The notes: generated by a model from the letters alone, not told the origin. A DNA stretch of 29,022 bases from CAZGZD01 sp964530005 (GCA_964530005.1 CAZGZD010000013.1:1-29022); one strand, 5' to 3'. Positions 1-7,027 are shown, counted from the stretch's first letter. Program-made: numbers and translations.

Positions 1-480
1 GATATTGACGCAATCTACTCATCCAATCTACACAGGGCTAAGCAAACAGCACGTATCATTTATACTAAAAAAAATCTTCAAGTAAAGATCACAGATAAGC
101 TACAAGAAAGAGCTTATGGAATGTTTGAAGGTATGGATCTTGAAGGTATTCAAAATAAGCATTTCCCAGAACTATCACATCTCTCTATCCCAGAATTTTG
201 GCCGCAACTGGAAGAGCATCCTGAAGTGGAATCATACACGCAGATTATTGAGCGGATTATCCCGTATATACAAAAAGTTGCCGCTTCACATAAAAAACAA
301 AGTATTATCCTTGTTACCCATGCTGGTATTCTCCGCGCTCTTCTTGTATATCTTGAGTACGCTACCTATCCACAGCTCCTTCAGCGGGGAGTGTTGGAAA
401 ATCTGGCGAATATTAAAATTGAATCAGATGGACACAAGCTCCGCATAATGGAAATTCGTGGGATAAATATCGGCAAATAA
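1..480 (+). CDS. Histidine phosphatase family protein (phosphoglycerate mutase-like), 5' truncated by window edge
   Basis: The open frame runs from base 1, so the start lies outside the window; 159 residues are visible. Visible family signatures are SSNLHRAKQTA near residues 7-17, the ERAYG..EG segment around residues 36-44 carrying the likely acid residue, and VTHAG around residues 106-110 with the second catalytic histidine. The first catalytic RHG motif would lie upstream and cannot be checked. The family hydrolyses phosphate esters through a phosphohistidine intermediate; the substrate cannot be told (sugar phosphate, nucleotide or phosphoprotein). An ATG at 121 would give a 119-residue protein, but conserved family sequence continues upstream, so that start is wrong. 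It is convergent with the FKBP gene, 25 bases apart. Confidence 0.88.
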   Translation, partial: DIDAIYSSNLHRAKQTARIIYTKKNLQVKITDKLQERAYGMFEGMDLEGIQNKHFPELSHLSIPEFWPQLEEHPEVESYTQIIERIIPYIQKVAASHKKQSIILVTHAGILRALLVYLEYATYPQLLQRGVLENLANIKIESDGHKLRIMEIRGINIGK

Positions 481-505
481 AAATTATGAAGTTAAGAAGA
501 TAGCA

Positions 506-958
506 CTACTTTATCTCCATAAGTTCAACTTCGAAAATAAGCGTTGAGTTGGGCGGGATAGCATCCCCGGCCCCCTGACTACCATATCCCATATCTGGTG
601 GAATTGTAAGTTTTCGCGTGCCGCCGACCTTCATACCGATTACTCCCTTGTCCCAACCTTCAATTACGCGCCCTACGCCAATCGCAGTCTCAAAAGGTTC
701 TCCACGCTTATACGAGCTGTCAAATTCTGTCCCATTTGTAAGTGTTCCTCTGTAGTGAATGAGAATCGTGTCACCACTTTTTACCGCCACGCCCCGTCCA
801 ATCTTTAAATCCTCAATCTTCAACTTAGACGACTTGCCCTGATTTGACGTTGTTGTATTCATAGTTTTTGGGTTGTTGCTATTTTTAGCATTAATAATAG
901 AAATTATAATAACAATAAACACAATCACCAAAAGCCCGACTGTAATTTTATATATCAT
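506..958 (-). CDS. FKBP-type peptidyl-prolyl cis-trans isomerase, membrane-anchored
   Basis: A 150-residue protein with one hydrophobic N-terminal segment (about residues 4-22), a short polar linker and a complete FKBP domain from about residue 45 to the end. FKBP pocket residues are visible: IHYRG, the EFDSS loop, VIEGWD, the MGYG segment and a final FEVELMEI strand. It should catalyse proline isomerisation and help folding of proteins outside the membrane. The frame stays open upstream to 1009, but that extension would translate tRNA-Gly sequence, so the ATG at 958 was chosen. This ATG is only 9 bases after the tRNA-Gly 3' end, and there is no Shine-Dalgarno, which suggests co-transcription with the tRNAs and release by tRNA 3' processing. 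Confidence 0.93.
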   Translation of the reverse strand: MIYKITVGLLVIVFIVIIISIINAKNSNNPKTMNTTTSNQGKSSKLKIEDLKIGRGVAVKSGDTILIHYRGTLTNGTEFDSSYKRGEPFETAIGVGRVIEGWDKGVIGMKVGGTRKLTIPPDMGYGSQGAGDAIPPNSTLIFEVELMEIK

Positions 959-967
959 ATAAATCTG

Positions 968-1039
968 AGCGGTGGAGGGGATTCGAACCCCCGACCTTCT
1001 CGTTGGCAACGAGACATTCTACCACTGAACTACCACCGC
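968..1039 (-). tRNA. tRNA-Gly (anticodon GCC)
   Basis: A 72-base cloverleaf on the minus strand. The acceptor stem GCGGTGG pairs with CCACCGC and the discriminator is U. The anticodon stem TCTCG/CGAGA encloses the loop TTGCCAA, anticodon GCC. The T-loop is TTCGAAT. CCA is not encoded (CAG follows). It is last of four tRNA genes and directly precedes the FKBP gene. Confidence 0.96.
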
Positions 1040-1061
1040 TTACAATTTTTCCCTCACCTTG

Positions 1062-1134
1062 TGCAGAGGGTCAGAGTCGAACTGACATCTGAGGTTTTTC
1101 AGACCCCCGCCGTGACCACCTTGGCTACCTCTGC
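1062..1134 (-). tRNA. tRNA-Phe (anticodon GAA)
   Basis: A 73-base cloverleaf on the minus strand. The acceptor stem GCAGAGG pairs with CCTCTGC and the discriminator is A. The D-arm is a three-pair GCC/GGC stem with an 11-base loop. The anticodon stem GGGGT/ACCTC (one wobble pair) encloses CTGAAAA, anticodon GAA. The T-arm is GTCAG-TTCGACT-CTGAC. CCA is not encoded. Confidence 0.92.
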
Positions 1135-1151
1135 TTACTTTTACTGAGCGG

Positions 1152-1224
1152 TGCGTCTGGATGGATTTGAACCATCGACCCCCACTTTATAAGAATGGTG
1201 CTCTAACCGCTGAGCTACAGACGC
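1152..1224 (-). tRNA. tRNA-Ile (anticodon TAT/UAU)
   Basis: A 73-base cloverleaf on the minus strand. The acceptor stem GCGTCTG pairs with CAGACGC and the discriminator is A. The D-arm is GCTC/GAGC. The anticodon stem CCATT/AGTGG encloses CTTATAA, so the anticodon is UAU, which reads AUA directly. The T-arm is GATGG-TTCAAAT-CCATC. CCA is not encoded. Most bacteria instead use a CAU anticodon converted by TilS lysidine modification, so this species is notable. A perfect TATAAT on the minus strand lies 11 bases upstream. Confidence 0.93.
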
Positions 1225-1235
1225 TGCTCCCCCTT

Positions 1236-1241
1236 ATTATA
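1236..1241 (-). promoter_or_regulatory. Candidate -10 box for the downstream tRNA-Ile/Phe/Gly-FKBP unit
   Basis: On the minus strand this reads TATAAT, followed by a purine- and G-rich stretch and then tRNA-Ile 11 bases later. It lies in the 75-base spacer between tRNA-Ala and tRNA-Ile, the longest spacer in the cluster. No convincing -35 is seen at 16-18 bases, so the call is from the -10 match and its position alone. Confidence 0.45.
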
Positions 1242-1299
1242 CCTGAGCGACTTCCTTCGCTGGGCTCAACTTTACCATCTTTTGACGTCGTTCAAAAAG

Positions 1300-1370
1300 T
1301 GGACCTGCGGGGAATCGAACCCCGAACTCACCCATGCGAAGGGTGCGGTATACCACTTACCTACAGGCCC
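1300..1370 (-). tRNA. tRNA-Ala (anticodon CGC)
   Basis: A 71-base cloverleaf on the minus strand. The acceptor stem GGGCCTG pairs with CAGGTCC and includes a G3:U70 wobble, the alanine identity element, which supports the assignment. The anticodon stem CACCC/GGGTG encloses TTCGCAT, anticodon CGC, reading GCG. The T-arm is CGGGG-TTCGATT-CCCCG. CCA is not encoded. It begins 10 bases after the uppP stop codon. Confidence 0.94.
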
Positions 1371-1380
1371 AAAAAGATTC

Positions 1381-2163
1381 TTATTTTAATAAAAAAAGCA
1401 GTAAAAAAATAGACAATACTATTCGATAAATACCAAATCCAACCAATGTATGATTTTTGAGATATCCAATGAGCCAACGTACTGAGATATACGCAAAGAC
1501 AAATGAAGTAACAAATCCAATCATAAGATATGATGCGTTTGACGCGCTTGTCAATAAAATCTCCCTACTCTGATACACGTCCAGAGCAGTTGCAGCAAAT
1601 ATTGTAGGCACGGCCAGAAGGAAAGAATATACAGCCGCTTCTTCTCTTTTGAACTTCATACCCATCATAGCAACGATGACGATCCCAGCACGTGATACTC
1701 CAGGCACGACCGCCAAAGACTGTGCAAAGCCTATATATAGAGCATCCCTTAAAGTCATCTTATTTATTGATTTTGTCTGTGGCAATTTTCCTTTTTTGAT
1801 TAAGTACTCAACCACAAGAAAAATAACACCAACTGTAAAAAGGCTTATTGTGATGAGTACCATTGATTCAAAGAAAACGCCTTTTATTATCTTGTGAAGC
1901 GCTATACCAACAAGAGCTGTCGGAATAAAAGATACGATAATCCATTTGACAGTTTCTTTATTTTTCAAAAAAAAACCTACATATAAGAAAAAGACGGCCA
2001 AAATTGCCCCCGATTGAATAGCCACCTCAAATACCTTGACAAAATCCGTCTGGACAATACGCATTAGGCGAGATGCAATAAGGAGGTGGGCTGTGGAAGA
2101 GATGGGTAAAAATTCTGTGATCCCCTCAACAATACCCAAGATTAGTGCAGTTATCTGATTCAT
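1381..2163 (-). CDS. uppP: Undecaprenyl-diphosphatase (UppP/BacA family)
   Basis: A 260-residue, highly hydrophobic protein, close to the usual family length. It should hydrolyse undecaprenyl diphosphate to the monophosphate and so recycle the lipid carrier for peptidoglycan and surface glycans. Motif 1 is EGITEFLPISSTAH at residues 13-26 and motif 2 is PGVSRAG at residues 154-160. The catalytic Glu and His of motif 1 and the Arg of motif 2 are present, but two positions usually Gly (STGH) and Ser (SRSG) are Ala. The frame is open to 2325, but that extension runs back through the divergent GT4 gene; ATG at 2163 begins family-like sequence. No Shine-Dalgarno; a TATACT box lies 10 bases upstream of the start. 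The gene leads into the tRNA cluster. Confidence 0.94.
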   Translation of the reverse strand: MNQITALILGIVEGITEFLPISSTAHLLIASRLMRIVQTDFVKVFEVAIQSGAILAVFFLYVGFFLKNKETVKWIIVSFIPTALVGIALHKIIKGVFFESMVLITISLFTVGVIFLVVEYLIKKGKLPQTKSINKMTLRDALYIGFAQSLAVVPGVSRAGIVIVAMMGMKFKREEAAVYSFLLAVPTIFAATALDVYQSREILLTSASNASYLMIGFVTSFVFAYISVRWLIGYLKNHTLVGFGIYRIVLSIFLLLFLLK

Positions 2164-2190
2164 AGCTGTGTAAAGTATAATATATTCAAG
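2164..2190. promoter_or_regulatory. Bidirectional promoter between uppP and the GT4 gene, overlapping -10 boxes
   Basis: The whole divergent intergenic region is 27 bases. On the plus strand TATAAT at 2176-2181 ends 9 bases before the GT4 ATG; on the minus strand TATACT at 2179-2174 ends 10 bases before the uppP ATG. The two boxes share four bases, so one symmetric AT core can serve both directions. Starts about 7 bases downstream would give leaders of only a few bases. Any -35 elements would lie inside the opposite coding region. Confidence 0.6.
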
Positions 2191-3312
2191 ATGAAAATAG
2201 CCCTTGTGCACGATCAGCTCCAAGAGTTTGGAGGAGCAGAGCGAGTATTTCTTGCGCTGAAGAAGATATATCCATCGGCCGACATCTTCACCGCCTTCGT
2301 GAATAAAAAAAATCTTGCATATCATGCGCCTAACTCCAAAAATTGGAATATAAAGACATCATGGGCAGCACGCATTCCTTTTTTCGGCAAGCTATACTCT
2401 CCCCTTCGCTTTTTAGCACCATTAATCTGGGAAAGCTTTGATTTCACGGGTTACGATCTTGTGATCTCATCATCAGGGTGGTATATGTCAAAAGGCATAA
2501 TTACTAAAAAACCAACAATACATATCTCATATGTTCACCATCAACCTCGATATCTATATGGCTACGAGACAGCTGTGGAATGGCAAAAATACTTTGCAGT
2601 TCGAATCTATGCCCACATCATAAATCACAGACTTCGCATCTGGGACTTCTACTCAACCAAAAGACCAGATTATCTTATCGCAAACTCTGAAGAGACAAAG
2701 CGAAGGATTCAAAAATTGTATCGCAGGGATTCGAAAGTGATATACCCGCCTGTTGAAATACCGCCACTCTCCGAAATTAAGAAGTATGAAGACAAAAACT
2801 CCTATTACGTCACAGTTTCCAGATTGGGAAAGGCAAAACACATAGATATCCTTATCAAGGCAGCCAATACTATGAATTTTGTACTAAAAATTATTGGAAC
2901 AGGCAGAGACGAAGCTTACCTCAAATCAATTGCTGGTCCGACGGTTGAATTTCTTGGATACGTGGAAGATGGAGAATTTGCGAACATATATAAAAGCGCT
3001 AAGGCATTTCTCTTTGCAAGTCGAGATGAAGAATTTGGCATTGCCCCTGTTGAGGCGATGGGATATGGAGTCCCTGTCATTGCGTATCGCTCAGGAGGCC
3101 TTATAGAGACTGTGAAAGATGGAGAAAATGGCTATCTATACAACGAACTCTCCCCCACATCTTTACTCGAGAAAATAAAAAAAATCGAAAGCTTGAGTCT
3201 CAAGGAGTACCTCACAATGAGGGAAAATACAAGGCTTCGAAGTGAAAAATACTCAAGCTCAAAGTTTGAAGAGCAGATTGCTAAATTCGTGAACGAAAAG
3301 GTAGGACTATGA
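2191..3312 (+). CDS. Glycosyltransferase family 4 (GT-B fold)
   Basis: A 373-residue soluble or membrane-associated enzyme with two Rossmann-like halves. The N-terminal acceptor half has the family EFGGAER loop at residues 12-18. The C-terminal donor half starts near residue 203 (YYVTVSRLGKAKH) and has the E-x7-E motif (E280 and E288, inside EEFGIAPVEAMGYG), followed by GGLIETV. GT4 enzymes transfer a sugar from a nucleotide donor with retention, often mannosyl or glucosyl transfer to a lipid-linked acceptor in the cytoplasm. The exact sugar cannot be told. It is transcribed divergently from uppP and ends 8 bases before the stop of the MFS gene on the other strand. There is no Shine-Dalgarno before the ATG. 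Confidence 0.93.
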   Translation: MKIALVHDQLQEFGGAERVFLALKKIYPSADIFTAFVNKKNLAYHAPNSKNWNIKTSWAARIPFFGKLYSPLRFLAPLIWESFDFTGYDLVISSSGWYMSKGIITKKPTIHISYVHHQPRYLYGYETAVEWQKYFAVRIYAHIINHRLRIWDFYSTKRPDYLIANSEETKRRIQKLYRRDSKVIYPPVEIPPLSEIKKYEDKNSYYVTVSRLGKAKHIDILIKAANTMNFVLKIIGTGRDEAYLKSIAGPTVEFLGYVEDGEFANIYKSAKAFLFASRDEEFGIAPVEAMGYGVPVIAYRSGGLIETVKDGENGYLYNELSPTSLLEKIKKIESLSLKEYLTMRENTRLRSEKYSSSKFEEQIAKFVNEKVGL

Positions 3313-3317
3313 ACTCA

Positions 3318-3335
3318 CTTTTACAAAAGTAAAAG
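3318..3335. other. Perfect 7-bp inverted repeat at a convergent gene junction
   Basis: CTTTTAC, loop AAAA, GTAAAAG. It spans the stop of the MFS gene and lies 5 bases after the stop of the GT4 gene. It could end transcripts from both sides, but the stem is AT-rich and no clear U-tract follows beyond the stem itself, so a terminator role is weak. Confidence 0.3.
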
Positions 3336-3890
3336 ATATGGGAGAATTCCTATAAAGTTTATCAATGCAGCAAGGGCAAACATCGTCTGAAAACCCCACT
3401 CGTGGATGATGAGCCCGGCTAAAAATGCAGAGATTGCCATTCCTCCCATGCTAATTGCGTCGTATACACTCCACTCATACGTCTCTTTCTTACGATCAAG
3501 GTGAATAGAAAATAATGACAATTTAGCTGGAGATGCTATGCCAAAGCCAAGCCCAATAAGTCCAAAGAATAAAAAGATCGCCTGAATAGACCTTGTGAAA
3601 GCAAGTCCTATATATGCAATGCTTATAATCACAAGACCCAATAATGTAATAAATATTTTTACTCTATCTTTTGAGTATGGAAACTTCTTACCAATCAACA
3701 GTTCAGTCACGATGCGTACGACAAGATGAAAACTATAAGCGCTCGTCGCAATAGCTATATTGCTTCCATCAATTCCCTTCATCACAAATACAGTAAATAT
3801 AGGAGTGATTGAGTTCCACGCCGACCAAAAAAAGAACTCTGACGTAATAAAAGCACGAATTATTGGATTTATCTTTTGGGCGGGATTCAT
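3321..3890 (-). CDS. Half-size MFS-type membrane transporter (about six helices)
   Basis: A 189-residue, strongly hydrophobic protein with about six membrane spans, half the usual 12-helix MFS length. The motif pattern is MFS-like: a first-helix EFFFWSAWN segment, RIVTELLIGKKF between helices 2 and 3, LGFGIASPAKLSLF near helix 4, and a fifth helix with GGMAISAF. Substrate is unknown. Such short forms may work as dimers. An ATG at 3896 is possible, but the ATG at 3890 overlaps the stop of the small upstream gene as ATGA, the classic translational coupling arrangement, so it was chosen. It is the last gene of the probable minus-strand operon that starts at 8174. Confidence 0.8.
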   Translation of the reverse strand: MNPAQKINPIIRAFITSEFFFWSAWNSITPIFTVFVMKGIDGSNIAIATSAYSFHLVVRIVTELLIGKKFPYSKDRVKIFITLLGLVIISIAYIGLAFTRSIQAIFLFFGLIGLGFGIASPAKLSLFSIHLDRKKETYEWSVYDAISMGGMAISAFLAGLIIHEWGFQTMFALAALINFIGILPYLLLL

Positions 3891-4084
3891 TTGCATTGAA
3901 TTAACTTAAGAAATTTTGGACACCCGTCTCCAACAAATTTTTGCCCCGTGCATCTGCAGCTTGGAAAATATGCTTTTATTGTCGTGGAACTATTACTTGT
4001 GGTGATAAAATACGAAACAAAAAAGACCAAAACAATCACAATCAAGAAAAAACTTCCAAGGAGCACTTGTTTTAGCTTCAGCAT
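3887..4084 (-). CDS. Small Cys-rich membrane-anchored protein, function unknown
   Basis: A 65-residue protein not recognised as a named family. Residues 7-27 form one hydrophobic segment with a basic N-terminus (MLKLK), predicted to leave the C-terminal part outside the membrane. That part is Thr/Ser-rich and then has four cysteines (C43, C45, C55, C64) in an SCRCTG..GDGC pattern, suited to disulfides or metal binding. Its stop overlaps the next ATG by four bases, and it sits 21 bases after the ABC permease, so it belongs to the efflux operon and could be an accessory peptide of either transporter. No lipobox is seen. Confidence 0.65.
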   Translation of the reverse strand: MLKLKQVLLGSFFLIVIVLVFFVSYFITTSNSSTTIKAYFPSCRCTGQKFVGDGCPKFLKLIQCK

Positions 4085-4105
4085 ATATCCACTATATCAA
4101 ATTTT

Positions 4106-5314
4106 CTATTCATACCGAATTGCATCAATTGGAGATAGATCCGCAGCTTTCTTGGCTGGAAATACTCCAAAGATAACCCCAATTCCCGATGAGACACCAA
4201 TTGCAAGCGTTACTGTCGGCAGATCAACATAAGCTGGAAAAACTCTCTGAACGAAAAATACAATAATAAGAGAAAAAACCAGTCCCATAACCCCTCCAAA
4301 AAGAGAAAGAATGACTGACTCGATAAGAAACTGAAATAATATGTCGTTTTTTCTTGCTCCTATCGCACGACGTATTCCAATTTCTTTTGTCTTTTCTGTC
4401 ACCGTGACATACATAATATTCATTATTCCAATTCCACCCACAACAAGTGAGATTGCTGCAATTGCAACAAGTGCAATATTGAGAGTCCCAAATATTGAGT
4501 TTAAAGCACCCAGTACCTCTGTTGGTTCAAATACGGAAAAATCATCCTCTTTATACCGCCTAAGAAGCACCTTGGTTATGTCTTCTTTTACATCTGCAAT
4601 TGACTGTCCCGGCTTTACTTTTACAACAAGTGTCACGAATTTCTTGTCTGGATTAAATGAATATGCACTTCGATATGGCACGAATATGAGCGAATCTAAA
4701 TCAGGGCCTCCAAGTCCTCCACCGCCCTTAGATTTTGTCACACCCACCACACGAAAATTAAGATTGTCGACTTTTATAGCATTCCCTACAGCGTCTTCCG
4801 CCTGACCAAAAAGTTTTTCGCCCAACTTAGGCCCTATCACAGCTATCTTATTGCTTTTTTCTGAATCGCTTCTTGTGAAGAGCTCTCCTTTTGATTTCTC
4901 AAAATTTAGACTCGGGAATATCTCATCAGTTGTTGCGTACATATCAGCATACTCTGTCTTTTTACCGTAGGAAACTTCACTGTTTCTTGTAAATACTGGC
5001 GCAACGTATTCAATGGACTTAATTCGCTTCACACTTCTTAGATCCTTTAGATCAAAACGAATACTGCCAATGGAAGACGTACCACCTTGGAATTTCCCGT
5101 TGCGAATTGCAGTTCCTGGAATAATCCTCAATGTATTTGTGCCAATACTCTCAAACTGATCTTGAATATATTTCTTAAGGCCAAGTCCAGCAGCTGTCAG
5201 AAGCACAACTGACATCACACCAATAAGAATTCCCAAGGACGTCAAAAAAGTTCTTCCCTTGTTTCTCGAAAAATTAAAAAGAGCCGATTTTAACAAAAAG
5301 GTAAAGTAGTTCAT
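4106..5314 (-). CDS. MacB-like ABC transporter permease (FtsX domain)
   Basis: A 402-residue protein with the typical MacB layout minus the fused ATPase: one N-terminal helix (about residues 22-44, after the FSRNKGRTFLTSLGILIGV segment), a large extracytoplasmic domain (about 50-270) and three C-terminal helices (about 275-395) with IGIMNIMYVTVTEKTKEIG and RRAIGARK, the conserved FtsX coupling region. It would form the membrane part of a tripartite export or mechanotransmission system with the ATPase and adaptor encoded just upstream. Its ATG overlaps the ATPase stop as ATGA. Substrate is not evident; MacAB-type systems export peptides, macrolides or lipids. Confidence 0.93.
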   Translation of the reverse strand: MNYFTFLLKSALFNFSRNKGRTFLTSLGILIGVMSVVLLTAAGLGLKKYIQDQFESIGTNTLRIIPGTAIRNGKFQGGTSSIGSIRFDLKDLRSVKRIKSIEYVAPVFTRNSEVSYGKKTEYADMYATTDEIFPSLNFEKSKGELFTRSDSEKSNKIAVIGPKLGEKLFGQAEDAVGNAIKVDNLNFRVVGVTKSKGGGGLGGPDLDSLIFVPYRSAYSFNPDKKFVTLVVKVKPGQSIADVKEDITKVLLRRYKEDDFSVFEPTEVLGALNSIFGTLNIALVAIAAISLVVGGIGIMNIMYVTVTEKTKEIGIRRAIGARKNDILFQFLIESVILSLFGGVMGLVFSLIIVFFVQRVFPAYVDLPTVTLAIGVSSGIGVIFGVFPAKKAADLSPIDAIRYE

Positions 5315-5979
5315 AGAATTTTTCCATCAACAATCCGTATCTGTCTTTTAGCGCGAGATGCAATATCTGGTTCGTGGGTCACAATTATGATCGTGATACC
5401 CTCTTCTTTGTTAAGTTCTCGAAGCAACTTCATAATACCATCCCCTGTCTTCGTATCTAAATTACCTGTTGGCTCATCTGCCAGTATTAACTTAGGCTCC
5501 ATAATAAGCGCGCGCGCTATTGCGACTCTTTGTTGTTGACCACCTGAAAGTTTATTGGGATATGACTTCGCCTTCTCAGATAAACCAAATCTATTTAAAA
5601 GGTACAAAGCCTTCTCAACAGGATCGTAGCTGAGTTTTTTACGACTATAAATTGTGGGTAGAAGCACATTCTCAAGTGTGCTTAGTTTATTTATAAGATT
5701 AAATTGCTGAAAAACAAATCCAACAAATTCATTCCTTAACGTCGAAATCTCATCGTCACTAAGAGTTGACGTATCTTTTCCCTGAATAAGAATCTTGCCA
5801 CGAGAAGGTGTGTCAAGAAGGCCAATAATATGCATAAGCGTCGACTTCCCACTACCAGATGGGCCGACTATGGCCGAAAATTCGCCCTCTTTGATTGTGA
5901 CCGTAGCATCAGACAGTGCCGTATAGAGAATATCCTCATCTAACTGAAATTCCTTGTAGACATGCTTAAGATTAATCAT
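5311..5979 (-). CDS. ABC transporter ATP-binding protein, MacB/LolD type
   Basis: A 222-residue complete nucleotide-binding domain. Walker A GPSGSGKST lies at residues 39-47, the Q-loop Gln at 91, signature LSGGQQQ at 144-150, Walker B LILADE at 164-169, D-loop GNLD next to it and the H-loop His at 202. All catalytic residues are present. The length and the LADEPTGNLD sequence fit the MacB/LolD/FtsE group, which drives mechanical work on extracytoplasmic partners rather than classic channel transport. It overlaps the adaptor gene by 8 bases upstream and the permease gene by 4 bases downstream, so the three are translated as a coupled set. Confidence 0.96.
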   Translation of the reverse strand: MINLKHVYKEFQLDEDILYTALSDATVTIKEGEFSAIVGPSGSGKSTLMHIIGLLDTPSRGKILIQGKDTSTLSDDEISTLRNEFVGFVFQQFNLINKLSTLENVLLPTIYSRKKLSYDPVEKALYLLNRFGLSEKAKSYPNKLSGGQQQRVAIARALIMEPKLILADEPTGNLDTKTGDGIMKLLRELNKEEGITIIIVTHEPDIASRAKRQIRIVDGKIL

Positions 5980-7027
5980 ATACCACGTCCCCCGCCTCTA
6001 TGCCGGAGTCAACTACTGTTGCTGTATCAATCTCAGAGCCAAGTCTTATAAAAACCTTTTCTGGCTTGTTATTTACTTTTTTAAGCACATACGGCTTTCC
6101 GTTTTCTCGTTTTATATATGTGGTTGGGACAGCTATTGCATTCTCTACTTCTTTTAGAACAAAAGTCACGTCTCCCGTCATGCCCAAACGTAACTTAGCC
6201 GCGTCAGGAGAACTCGGATCAAGATTCAGTTTAATCTGATATACAGTGCCCGTCTCATCTTCTTTTGGCGTGTATGCAATTGAAGCTATTGTGGCATATC
6301 TTTTCACATCAGGAAAAGAATCGAGTGAGATCTCCCCGCGCATTCCAGCATCAAGCATCACAACCTCTGTCTGATCTGCTGTGGCTGAAAAGAATATTGT
6401 GTCGGGATTTACTATCTCAAACTCTGCCTGAGCTGGTGTCACATTGACGCCTGAGTTCTTTGAACCTACTTTAGTCACTATTCCCTCTATTGGTGTATAG
6501 ATTGTTGCAAATTGTATAGCGAGGTCTTGAAGCTCGACATCAATGACCGAATTATTGAGATCATACTGAGCTTTTTGAGCCACTCGGAGGACTCTTTCTC
6601 GAGCATCTCGACCCAATCCCCCTATCACCACTTCCCGCGTGTCTTCTTTCTCCTGATCAAAGTCTAATCTTGATTTGACGTATGTGTTTAATTCTTTTTG
6701 AAGCGTCTTTTTAAGCTCCTGTTGATCAAGAGAAGCTATACCCTGATACTTATTGACAGTCTCCCCTTCTTTGACTCCGACCCATGCGAGTTTGCCTGAT
6801 GTCTGGAACCTAAGCGTAGCCTTTTCTTCAGCATCAATATCTCCTGAAAAAGTCACTGTCTCTCTTAAGGTCTGGCGTTTGACTGTGTACGCATTTTTTG
6901 GTTTATCTTTGGATGATTTGTTCGCTACACTCCATCCGATTAGACTTAATATTAGAACTGCCGCAATAATCAAATACCAACGACGTTTTACAATTTTTTT
7001 AGTTGAGCTTATAAATTTTTTAATCAT
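5972..7027 (-). CDS. MacA/HlyD-type periplasmic adaptor (membrane fusion) protein
   Basis: A 351-residue protein with a basic N-terminus and one signal-anchor helix at about residues 16-34. It then has the barrel-sandwich (lipoyl-like) half near 58-105, including TSGKLAWVGVKEGETV, a short alpha-hairpin region, the second lipoyl half with YTPIEGIVTKV, and beta-barrel and membrane-proximal domains to the C-terminus with LRLGMTGDVTF. Adaptors of this family join an inner membrane ABC transporter to extracytoplasmic parts. Finding one where no outer membrane is expected implies a role at the outer face of the cytoplasmic membrane. The gene lies 7 bases after the GT-C gene at 7035 and overlaps the ATPase gene. 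Confidence 0.92.
   Translation of the reverse strand: MIKKFISSTKKIVKRRWYLIIAAVLILSLIGWSVANKSSKDKPKNAYTVKRQTLRETVTFSGDIDAEEKATLRFQTSGKLAWVGVKEGETVNKYQGIASLDQQELKKTLQKELNTYVKSRLDFDQEKEDTREVVIGGLGRDARERVLRVAQKAQYDLNNSVIDVELQDLAIQFATIYTPIEGIVTKVGSKNSGVNVTPAQAEFEIVNPDTIFFSATADQTEVVMLDAGMRGEISLDSFPDVKRYATIASIAYTPKEDETGTVYQIKLNLDPSSPDAAKLRLGMTGDVTFVLKEVENAIAVPTTYIKRENGKPYVLKKVNNKPEKVFIRLGSEIDTATVVDSGIEAGDVVYD

Noticed and set aside
116..448. Overlapping plus-strand frame of 110 codons
   Set aside because: It is a shifted frame within the histidine phosphatase gene, which has clear motifs in its own frame.
959..1009. N-terminal extension of the FKBP protein (17 residues)
   Set aside because: The extension is translated tRNA-Gly sequence; the hydrophobic anchor begins right after the ATG at 958.
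1161..1412. Plus-strand open frame of 83 codons
   Set aside because: It is the translation of the antisense of tRNA-Ile and tRNA-Ala; such tRNA-derived frames are common false genes.
2164..2325. N-terminal extension of UppP (54 residues)
   Set aside because: It lies on the opposite strand of the GT4 gene's start and contains no family sequence.
4341..4805. Long plus-strand open frame of 154 codons
   Set aside because: It is antisense to the MacB-like permease and is low-complexity (Ser/Thr/Pro/Ile-rich) with no domain signal.
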